This document shows positions 1 to 6,300 of a stretch of 7,717 bases of DNA, in pieces (position 1 is the stretch's first letter; each line of letters starts with the position of its first letter). A model generated the notes under the pieces. That model saw nothing but the letters and a program-made list of their open reading frames with translations. It ran no database searches and had not been told where the DNA came from. Made by a program: the position numbers and the translations under genes. Origin of the DNA: Actinomycetes bacterium (GTDB lineage: Bacteria > Actinomycetota > Acidimicrobiia > Acidimicrobiales > Bog-793); the NCBI GenBank assembly GCA_021821585.1, contig JAKACF010000142.1:1-7717 (forward strand). The letters run 5' to 3'.

Positions 1-159
1 AGCGACCCGGAGATCCCGGCGGCCGCCCGTCCCGAGCGGTCCCTCCCCGACGTCTTCGGCGACGCCGCCGCCGTCGGCGAGCGCGACGTCTTCGGTCCGG
101 CGGACGATGACCTCGACGACTTCGACGACGACTTCGACGTCCCCTCCTTCCTCAAGTAG
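1..159 (+). CDS. ftsZ: Cell division protein FtsZ, C-terminal end (partial)
   Basis: The window opens in frame 1 inside a gene whose last 52 codons are visible, with the TAG stop at 157-159. The visible part is the disordered C-terminal linker followed by a strongly acidic Asp/Phe stretch and the terminal peptide DVPSFLK. That ending matches the conserved FtsZ C-terminal peptide (usually D-[IV]-P-x-F-[LI]-[RK]), which binds membrane tethers such as SepF. FtsZ is the tubulin-like GTPase that forms the Z-ring at midcell; its GTPase domain lies upstream of the window. The neighbours pgeF, ylmE, sepF, yggT and divIVA are the standard followers of ftsZ in Gram-positive bacteria, and SepF, the partner of this tail, is encoded about 1.5 kb downstream. 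The linker repeats the tetrapeptide DVFG (codons at 49-60 and 85-96). The identification rests on the tail peptide plus context, since no catalytic residue is in view. Confidence 0.9.
   Translation, partial: SDPEIPAAARPERSLPDVFGDAAAVGERDVFGPADDDLDDFDDDFDVPSFLK
115..138 (+). repeat. 12-bp perfect tandem repeat in the ftsZ tail
   Basis: The 12-mer GACGACTTCGAC occurs twice head to tail (115-126 and 127-138). In the ftsZ frame it encodes Asp-Asp-Phe-Asp twice, lengthening the acidic spacer just before the C-terminal SepF-binding peptide. It looks like a small slippage duplication. In the +2 frame the same DNA reads as a Ser/Thr-rich string, which creates a spurious upstream extension of pgeF. 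Confidence 0.8.
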
Positions 160-166
160 CCAGCCG

Positions 167-856
167 GTGCCGGCACGAGCCGGCGCCGTCCTCGAGCTCC
201 CCGTCGGCGACCTCCCCGTCGCCGTCCTTGTCACGACGCGTCGCGCCGGCGACCTGCGGCCCGGCTCGCAGGGGGCGGCGGCCCGGCGCCAGGCGGTCCT
301 CCCCGGGGAGTGGAGCGCCCTCCGCCAGGTGCACGGGGCGAGCGTGCGCGGCTGTGCGGACTCCGGCTCGAGCGGCGACGCCCTCGTCGGGTCACCGGCC
401 GACCGCCCGGCGATGTTCGCCGCCGACTGCGCCCTCGTGGCGCTCGTGAGCCCGCAGGGGCCCGTGGCGGCGGTGCACGCCGGCTGGCAGGGGCTGCGGG
501 CCGGCGTCATCGAGGCGGCCGCCGCCCGCCTCAGGTCCCTCGGGGCGAGGGAGCTCGTGGCGCTCCGGGGGCCGGTCATCGGCCCGGAGTGCTACGAGTT
601 CGGCCCCGAGCTCCTCGACGAGCTGTGCGGTCGCTTCGGCGAGCGCCTCCGGGCGACCACCTCCGACGGCCGCCCGGCCCTCGACCTGGCGGCCGGCGTC
701 GCCGTCGCCCTCGAGCGCGCCGGCGCCGAGCTCGTCGGGGAGGTGGACTCCTGCACGGCCTGTGGCCGGGAGGAGGACGGCTCGGCGCGCTGGTTCTCCC
801 ACCGGGCGCGGCGCGACGCCGGCCGGCACGCCCTCGTCGTCACCACCCGCCGGTGA
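167..856 (+). CDS. pgeF: PgeF/YlmD-family multicopper-oxidase-like (laccase domain) protein, peptidoglycan editing factor / purine nucleoside phosphorylase
   Basis: The product is 229 aa from the GTG at 167 and belongs to the Cu-oxidase_4 (DUF152, YfiH/YlmD) family. Known members act as zinc-dependent purine nucleoside phosphorylases or adenosine deaminases; E. coli PgeF also prevents serine replacing L-Ala on UDP-MurNAc. Visible family motifs are the N-terminal VTTR strand (about 22-25), QVHG with His56, ADC with Cys88, and HAGWQG with His104. These His/Cys/His are the metal-site residues. GPVIGPECYEFG follows, and the FSHR-RDAGR signature lies near the C terminus. The gene starts 7 bases after the ftsZ stop and ends in a GTGA overlap with ylmE, implying translational coupling. 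An in-frame ATG at 107 would add 20 Ser/Thr/Pro residues, but that stretch is the ftsZ tail read in another frame, so GTG 167 is preferred; neither start has a clear Shine-Dalgarno. The segment between TTR and QVHG is about 20 residues shorter than in E. coli, and the usual Arg of HAGWRG is Gln. Confidence 0.88.
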   Translation: MPARAGAVLELPVGDLPVAVLVTTRRAGDLRPGSQGAAARRQAVLPGEWSALRQVHGASVRGCADSGSSGDALVGSPADRPAMFAADCALVALVSPQGPVAAVHAGWQGLRAGVIEAAAARLRSLGARELVALRGPVIGPECYEFGPELLDELCGRFGERLRATTSDGRPALDLAAGVAVALERAGAELVGEVDSCTACGREEDGSARWFSHRARRDAGRHALVVTTRR

Positions 857-1578
857 GCGCCCCTCTCGCCGACGCCGAGCGCGAGCTGCTCCTCGAGCGG
901 GCCGGACGGCTCGAGCCGCTCGTCCGCGAGCGGTTGGCGGCGGTCCGCCAGCGGATCGCGGCCGCCGGGGGGGACCCCGGGGCCGTCGAGGTCGTGGCCG
1001 TGACGAAGGGCTTCGGGCCGGAGGCCGCCGTGGCGGCGCTCGGGGCGGGGCTGACCGAGATCGGCGAGAACTACGCCGCCTCGCTGCTCGAGAAGGCCCC
1101 CGTCCTCGAGGCCCTCGGCCTCGAGGCGCACTGGCACTTCCTCGGGCGGATCCAGCGCAACAAGGTGGGGCGGCTCGCCCCGGTCGTCTCGTGCTTCGAG
1201 ACGGTCTCGCGCGAGGCCGAGGCCCGGGCCATCGCCGCCCGGGCCCCCCGGCCGCCGACCGCCTTCATCGAGGTGAACGTCGCCGGCGACCCGGAGAGGC
1301 CCGGCTGCCGCCCGGAGGAGGTGCCCGCCCTCGCAGAGGCCGTCCGGGCGACCGGGCTCGCCCTGCGCGGGCTCATGGCGGTGGCCCCGAACCCCTCGTC
1401 GCCCGCTACGGCCGAGGCGGCCTTCTCCGCGGTCGCCCGGCTCGCCGACGAGCTCGGCCTGCGCGAGCGCTCGATGGGCATGACCGGCGACCTCGAGGCC
1501 GCCGTGCGAGCCGGGACCACGATGGTCCGGGTCGGGACCGCCCTGTTCGGCCCACGCGATCCCCACACGGCCCGCTGA
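853..1578 (+). CDS. ylmE: YggS/YlmE family pyridoxal-phosphate homeostasis protein
   Basis: The product is 241 aa, a single-domain PLP-binding TIM-barrel protein of the YggS/YlmE/PROSC family with no known enzymatic reaction. The family buffers PLP and affects amino-acid and vitamin B6 homeostasis. Visible motifs are VAVTKGF, with Lys52 as the expected Schiff-base lysine, then GENYAASLLEK (72-81; usually GENRVQE), HWHFLGRIQRNK (93-104), IEVNVAGDPERPGC, LRGLMAVAP (171-179) and the phosphate-binding end SMGMTGDLEAAVRAGTTMVRVG (207-228) followed by LFGPR. The length fits the family (about 220-240 aa). GTG at 853 is chosen because it overlaps the pgeF TGA in a 4-bp GTGA, and upstream in-frame sequence is only the shadow of pgeF. 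The location between pgeF and sepF is conserved in Gram-positives, although its link to division is still unclear. Identification is confident from several motifs. Confidence 0.95.
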   Translation: MSAPLADAERELLLERAGRLEPLVRERLAAVRQRIAAAGGDPGAVEVVAVTKGFGPEAAVAALGAGLTEIGENYAASLLEKAPVLEALGLEAHWHFLGRIQRNKVGRLAPVVSCFETVSREAEARAIAARAPRPPTAFIEVNVAGDPERPGCRPEEVPALAEAVRATGLALRGLMAVAPNPSSPATAEAAFSAVARLADELGLRERSMGMTGDLEAAVRAGTTMVRVGTALFGPRDPHTAR

Positions 1579-1600
1579 GGGCTGCAACAATGGTGCGCTA

Positions 1601-1608
1601 AGAGGAGG
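1601..1608 (+). promoter_or_regulatory. Strong Shine-Dalgarno of sepF
   Basis: AGAGGAGG lies 7 bases before the ATG at 1616 and is the best ribosome-binding site in the window; it fixes the sepF start. It directly follows a three-codon ATG-GTG-CGC-TAA reading frame (1590-1601), whose stop overlaps the first base of the site. I see no convincing promoter in the 37-bp gap after ylmE, so sepF is probably read from upstream. Confidence 0.8.
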
Positions 1609-1615
1609 ACTTCTG

Positions 1616-2137
1616 ATGACGACTTTCATGCAGAAGGCGCTGCAGTACCTCGGCCTCAAGGACATCGAGGACGAGGAGTACTACGACGACGAGGAGATGA
1701 TGGAGCCGGCCCCGACCCCGGGGCGCACCGTCTATCCCGAGGCGAGCCCCGAGACGACCGCCTCGGGCACCGTGGCGACCGTCCGCCCGCTCGTGCGGGA
1801 GGAACGGGCGGTCGAGCCGACCCGCCAGAGCGCCGTGGTCCGGCCGCTCGTCAGCCAGCGCCACACCAAGCCGCAGGTCGTCGCCCCTCAACGCTTCTCC
1901 GACGCCCAGGAGATCGGCGACCTCGTGAAGGCGAGCCACCCGGTCATCGTCAACCTGCAGGCGAGCGAGCGGGACCTCGCCCGGCGGATGATCGACTTCT
2001 GCTCCGGCCTCACCTACGCCGTCTCGGGCACCATGGAGAAGGTGGCCGAGCAGGTTTTCCTCCTCACGCCGTCTAATGTCGAGGTATCCCAGGAAGAACG
2101 ACAGCGGCTGAGCGAGCGCGGGCTCTTCCGGTCCTGA
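1616..2137 (+). CDS. sepF: Cell division protein SepF
   Basis: The product is 173 aa. SepF binds the FtsZ C-terminal peptide and anchors the Z-ring to the membrane; in actinobacteria, which lack FtsA, it is the main tether. Three parts are visible. An N-terminal amphipathic, membrane-targeting helix (residues 1-15, MTTFMQKALQYLGLK) comes first. A disordered linker (about 16-95) follows, first very acidic (EDEEYYDDEE) and then Pro/Arg-rich. The conserved SepF domain spans about 96-162, with VIVNLQ (110-115), ARRMIDFCSGLTYAVSG (122-138) and VFLLTPSNVEVS (147-158). A short Glu/Arg tail ends in LFRS. The start is fixed by the AGAGGAGG site. The linker contains VRPLV twice (56-60 and 75-79). The gene lies between ylmE and yggT, as is usual for actinobacteria. 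Length and motifs are normal for the family. Confidence 0.97.
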   Translation: MTTFMQKALQYLGLKDIEDEEYYDDEEMMEPAPTPGRTVYPEASPETTASGTVATVRPLVREERAVEPTRQSAVVRPLVSQRHTKPQVVAPQRFSDAQEIGDLVKASHPVIVNLQASERDLARRMIDFCSGLTYAVSGTMEKVAEQVFLLTPSNVEVSQEERQRLSERGLFRS

Positions 2138-2159
2138 GCGGCCGCAGAGCCCCTGGCGC

Positions 2160-2164
2160 GGGAG
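2160..2164 (+). promoter_or_regulatory. Ribosome-binding site of yggT
   Basis: GGGAG lies 7 bases before the GTG at 2172 and supports this GTG as the start of the small membrane gene. There is no other plausible start before the first hydrophobic segment. Confidence 0.6.
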
Positions 2165-2171
2165 CGACCAG

Positions 2172-2426
2172 GTGATCTTCACGATCCTCTGGTGGCTCTG
2201 CGTGCTCTTCCTCGCCGCCTTGTGGGCGAGGATCATCTTCTCCTACCTCTCGGTCATGCCGGGCAGCACGCTCGACGGGCTGAACCGGTGGGCGACCACC
2301 ATCACCGACCCGCTGCTGCGCCCCGTGCGGCGCGTCCTGCCGCCGGCGCGCATCGGCCAGGGGGCGCTCGACCTCTCGCCGATCGTCGTCTCGATCGCCG
2401 TCATCATCTTGATGAACTGGCTGTAG
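2172..2426 (+). CDS. yggT: YggT/YlmG family small membrane protein
   Basis: The product is 84 aa, a short one-repeat YGGT-family integral membrane protein. The first hydrophobic segment spans about residues 2-28, with a Trp/Leu/Phe-rich start and an internal Arg20. The conserved loop contains TDPLLRPVRRVLPP (45-58) and a Gly/LDLSP turn (63-70), the YggT signature. The second membrane segment is about 70-84 and ends at the C terminus. In Streptomyces the homologue (SepG/YlmG) helps position division proteins and affects nucleoid shape; other relatives affect nucleoid or chloroplast nucleoid distribution. The GTG start is supported by a GGGAG site. The gene lies 34 bp after sepF, probably in the same transcript, and 79 bp before divIVA. 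Biochemical function is not known; family assignment is firm. Confidence 0.92.
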   Translation: MIFTILWWLCVLFLAALWARIIFSYLSVMPGSTLDGLNRWATTITDPLLRPVRRVLPPARIGQGALDLSPIVVSIAVIILMNWL

Positions 2427-2493
2427 CACCGCCGCGATCCGGCCGGTCGGGCGCCGCGCCGGGCCATCCACGAACTCGCGGGCGTTTGCGGAT

Positions 2494-2499
2494 TACGAT
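2494..2499 (+). promoter_or_regulatory. -10 box of divIVA, probably a leaderless transcript
   Basis: TACGAT fits the actinobacterial TANNNT -10 consensus and ends six bases before the divIVA ATG at 2506, so transcription would start at or next to the A of the start codon. Consistent with this, there is no Shine-Dalgarno before the ATG. The -35 region (about 2470-2477) is only a poor match to TTGACA. The other 70 or so bases of the yggT-divIVA gap hold G/C-rich sequence without a convincing hairpin. Confidence 0.55.
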
Positions 2500-2505
2500 C
2501 CGGGC

Positions 2506-3309
2506 ATGGAGCTCACGTCACAAGTGCTGAGACAGGTGGAGTTCGGCTCCGAGCTGCGGGGCTACAAGACGGCGGAGGTGGATGACTTTCTCGAGGCGGT
2601 GGCGGTCGGTGTCGACGAGCTGCGCAACGAGGTGGGCTCGCTGAAGGAGCGGCTCGCCCGGGCGGAGGAGCTGGCGACCGAGCGGACGGGATTCGACGAC
2701 GAGGAGAGCATCCGACGGACGCTCGTCCTCGCCCAGCGGACGGCGGACCTCGCCATCAAGGAGGCCCAGGAGGAGGCGGCGCAGGTCCTCGACGGCGCCC
2801 GGTCGGACGCCGAGCGGATCGTGGGGGAGGCCCGCCAGGCGGCCGAGCGCCTCGTCTCGGAGGCGGACCGCCGCCTGCGCGACGAGGTGGCCCGTCTGAG
2901 CGGCGAGCGCGACCGCCTGCGGGGGGAGATCGACGCCCTGAAGGGCCTGCTCGCCGCCGAGCGGGAGCGGCTCACCGAGTCCCTCGGCGCCATGCTGCGC
3001 TTTGTCGAGAAGAACCTCGTCCCCTCGCCGGCGGCCTCCGAGACGCCGCCGGCTCCCGCCGCCGCACCGGCGCGCCAGGCACCCGCCCCGCCGAACGTCG
3101 ACGAGCTCGAGGCGGCCATCGCCGAGGACGCCGCTGCCGCGGCTCCGGCGAGCGCCGCCCGGCCGTCCGAGCTCGACCAGGAGTGGGAGGCCGAGGGAAA
3201 GCTCCGGCGCCCGAGCCTCACGGCCCTGCCGTCGCTCGACGACGCACCGACCGAGGCGTCCACCGAGCGCCTCGAGATGGGCGGCCACGCCGGGTCACCG
3301 GCCAGCTGA
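2506..3309 (+). CDS. divIVA: DivIVA/Wag31-type polar scaffold protein
   Basis: The product is 267 aa. DivIVA proteins bind curved membrane at poles and septa; in actinobacteria they recruit the machinery for tip growth. The N-terminal lipid-binding domain is visible at residues 1-50: MELTSQVLRQVEF, then LRGYKTAEVDDFLEAV (17-32), matching the family F-x4-RGY-x2-EVD-x-FL pattern. The membrane-inserting Phe17 of B. subtilis is Leu here, next to a conserved Arg18. Long Glu/Arg/Ala heptad coiled coils follow (about 30-62 and 70-170), with a spacer GFDDEES between them. A Pro/Ala linker (about 172-222) and a short acidic C-terminal tail without recognised motifs complete the protein. The start is the ATG directly after the -10 box. 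The gene ends inside the palindrome shared with ileS. Coiled coils alone are not diagnostic, but the N-terminal domain and position after yggT make the call strong. Confidence 0.93.
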   Translation: MELTSQVLRQVEFGSELRGYKTAEVDDFLEAVAVGVDELRNEVGSLKERLARAEELATERTGFDDEESIRRTLVLAQRTADLAIKEAQEEAAQVLDGARSDAERIVGEARQAAERLVSEADRRLRDEVARLSGERDRLRGEIDALKGLLAAERERLTESLGAMLRFVEKNLVPSPAASETPPAPAAAPARQAPAPPNVDELEAAIAEDAAAAAPASAARPSELDQEWEAEGKLRRPSLTALPSLDDAPTEASTERLEMGGHAGSPAS

Positions 3310-3325
3310 GCCGCCGGCGGCTCAG
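3306..3325. terminator. Perfect 20-bp palindrome spanning both convergent stop codons; candidate bidirectional terminator
   Basis: Bases 3306-3325 form a perfect inverted repeat with arms CTGAGCCGCC and GGCGGCTCAG. The divIVA TGA (3307-3309) lies in the left arm and the ileS TGA (complement of TCA 3322-3324) in the mirror-image position of the right arm. In RNA it would form a GC-rich hairpin of about 8 bp with a 4-base loop from either strand. Neither side has a run of T, so it is not a classical intrinsic terminator; U-tract-less hairpins are proposed terminators in actinobacteria. Confidence 0.55.
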
Positions 3326-6300
3326 CGCCGCTCGAGTCGGACCTTCACCCGCTGGCCGTTCGGCAGGCGCTCGCCGTCGGCCGGACCGCCGTCCCCCTCG
3401 ACCGGGCTGAGCTCGAGCCGGTCGGCGAGGACCTGCTCGGCGACGAAGTCCCCCCAGGCCCCGACCGCCGAGCACACGGCCGGGGCGGCATCGAGCGCGG
3501 CCTCGATGCGGTCGGTGACCTGGAAGCCGGCCTCGCGCCTCGCCTGCTGGATGATGCGCACCACGTCACGGGCGAGGCCCTCGGCCTCGAGCTCCTCGTC
3601 GGTCTCGAGGTCGAGCGAGACGACGCCGGCGTCGCCGGGCAGCACCCGGCTCGCCCGCTCGTCGGCCGGGCGGAGACGGAGGGTGTACTCGCCGGGCTCG
3701 AGCCGGACGCCGGCCGCCTCGACCTGCCCGTCGGCGGTGCGGGTCCAGCTGCCCTCCCGGACGGCGCCGATGACGCGCTGGGTCTCGGCACCTAGGCGCG
3801 GGCCGAGGGCCGCCGGGACGACGGCGAGCACCTGCTCGGCGTGCTCCGGGCCGATGGCGCCGACGAGCTCGACCCGCTTCACGTTGAGCTCGTCGGCGAG
3901 CAGCCCGACGAAGCGCTGCAGGCGCTCGGCGCCGGGAGCGGCCACGGTGAGGGAGCGCAGCGGCAGGCGGGCCCGGCGGCCCGCCTGCTTGCGGATCGAG
4001 TGGCCGGCCGAGGCGACGTCGCGGACGAGGTCCATGGCGGCGACGAGCTCGGGCTCGTCGGGCAGCTCCTCGGGCCGGGGCCAGTCGGCCAGGTGGACGC
4101 TCCTCTCGCCGGTGAGGTCGCGGTAGACGACCTCGCTCAGGTAGGGCAGGAACGGGGCCGAGACCCGGCAGAGCACCTCGAGCACCGTGTGCAAGGTGTC
4201 GTAGGCGTCGAGCTTGTCGGCGTCCTCGGCGGCGGCCGGACCGGCCCCGGGCCGCCAGAAGCGGTCCCGGCTCCGGCGGACGTACCAGTTGGTGAGGACG
4301 TCGAGGAAGGCGGCGATCGCCGAGGTGGCGGCGGCGAGCTCGTTCGCCTCCATGGCGCCGGTCACCTGCTCGACGAGCTGGCGGCTCTTCGCGAGGACGT
4401 AGCGGTCGAGCTCGCCGGCCTGGTCCGTGCGCCAGCGCCCGCGCAGCCCGTCGGCGTTCGAGTAGAGCGAGAGGAAGTACCAGGTGTTCCAGATCGGGTT
4501 CAACACGAGGCGGACCGGCTCGCGCAGCGCCGCCTCGTCGATCACGACGTCGAGGCCCCGCAGCACGGCCGAGGAGAGCAGGTACCACCGCATCGAGTCG
4601 GCCCCCTGCTCGGCGAAGACCTGCTCGGGGTCGGGGAAGTTGCGCAGCCGCTTGGAGAGCTTGCGGCCGTCCCGCCCGAGGATCACCCCGTGCACGATGC
4701 AGCTCTTGAACGGCGGCCGGTCGAACAGCGCCGTCGAGAGGACGTGCAGGGTGTAGAACCACCCGCGGGTCTGGCTGATGTACTCGACGATGAAGTCGGC
4801 CGGGAAGTGCTCCTCGAAGCGCTCCTTGTTCTCGAAGGGGTAGTGCCACTGGGCATAGGGCATCGACCCCGACTCGAACCAGCAGTCGAAGACGTCCTCG
4901 ATCCGCCGCATCGTCGAGCGGCCCGTCGGGTCGTCGGGGTTGGGCCGGGTGAGGGCGTCGACGGCGGGGCGGTGGAGCTCGGTCGGCCGGACGCCGAAGT
5001 CCGCCTCGATCTCGTCGAGGGAGCCGTAGACGTCGATGCGGGGGTAGGCCGGGTCGTCGCTCTTCCAGATCGGAAGCGGCGCCCCCCAGAAGCGGTTGCG
5101 GGAGATGCTCCAGTCCCGGGCGTTCTCGAGCCACTTGCCGAAGGCGCCGTCGCGGACGTGCTCGGGGGTCCAGGCGATCTGCTGGTTGAGCTCGACCATG
5201 CGGTCGCGGATCGCCGTCACCTTGACGAACCACGAGCTGACGGCCCGGTAGATGAGCGGGGTGTCGCTCCGCCAGCAGTGGGGGTAGCTGTGGGTGAACT
5301 CCTCGGAGCGGACGAGCGCCCCCTTCTCCGCCAGGGCGGCCACGATGAGGGGGTTCGCCTCGAAGACCTGCAGGCCGGCGAAGTCGGCGATCTCGCTCGT
5401 GAAGCGCCCCCGGTCGTCGACGGGCACGAGGACGGGGATGCCGGCCGCCTCGCAGGCGTTCTGGTCGTCCTCGCCGAAGCCGGGCGCCATGTGGACGACG
5501 CCGGTGCCGTCCTCGGTCGTGACGAAGTCGCCCGCCACGATCGAAAAGGCGTTGTCGGTGCCGGCGAAGTAGTCGAACAGCGGCCGGTAGCGCCGCCCGA
5601 CGAGGGCGGCGCCCTTCACGACGCCGAGGAGCGAGTAGTCGCCGAGCTCCCCGGCGTAGGCCTCGAGCCGGTCGGCTCCGAGCACGAGCCGGGCCCGCTC
5701 GCCCCGGAGGGTCGTCTCGACGACGGCGTAGTCGAGCTCGGCGCCGACCGCGATGGCGAGGTTGGAGGGCAGCGTCCAGGGCGTCGTGGTCCAGACCACG
5801 ATCGAGAGTGGCCCCGACAGGAGCGGGTTCGACTCGCCCGGCTCGTCGCCGGCCGGCTCGAGCTCGAAGCGGACCGTCACCGCCGGGTCCGTCCGGTCCC
5901 GGTAGGCGTCGTCCTGGCGGGTCTCGAAGTTGGACAGGGGCGTCTCGCACTCCCAGCAGTAGGGGAGCACCCGGTAGCCCTCGTAGGTGAGGCCGCGCTC
6001 GTGCAGCTGCTTGAAGGCCCAGATGACGCTCTCCATGTAGGCGAGGTCCATCGTCTTGTAGGCGTGCTCGAAGTCCACCCAGCGGGCCTGGCGGGTGACG
6101 TAGCGCTCCCAGGCGTCGGTCGTGCGCTGGACGAGCTGGCGGCAGTAGCCGTTGAAGCGGTCGACCCCGAAGTCGATGACCGAGAGCCGACCGGCCAGCC
6201 CGAGCTCCCCCTCGGCCGCCATCTCCGCCGGCAACCCGTGGCAGTCCCAGCCGAAGACCCGCTCGACCCGGCGGCCCCGCATCGTCTGGTAGCGGGGGAC

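Noticed and set aside
310..852. Upstream in-frame extension of ylmE through pgeF
   Set aside because: It is an Arg/Pro/Gly-rich shadow of pgeF with no motifs. YlmE homology begins at the GTG at 853.
592..1665. 357-codon minus-strand frame opposite ylmE and pgeF
   Set aside because: It has low-complexity Arg/Gly/Pro composition, no motif, and lies antisense to two well-supported genes.
2427..2493. Possible hairpin terminator between yggT and divIVA
   Set aside because: There are G/C-rich partial inverted repeats but no continuous stem of useful length with a proper loop, and no T tract.
3566..5950. 794-codon minus-strand frame within ileS
   Set aside because: It is the ileS strand read in another frame, dominated by Arg/Ala/Gly/Pro. 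The ileS frame carries all synthetase motifs.
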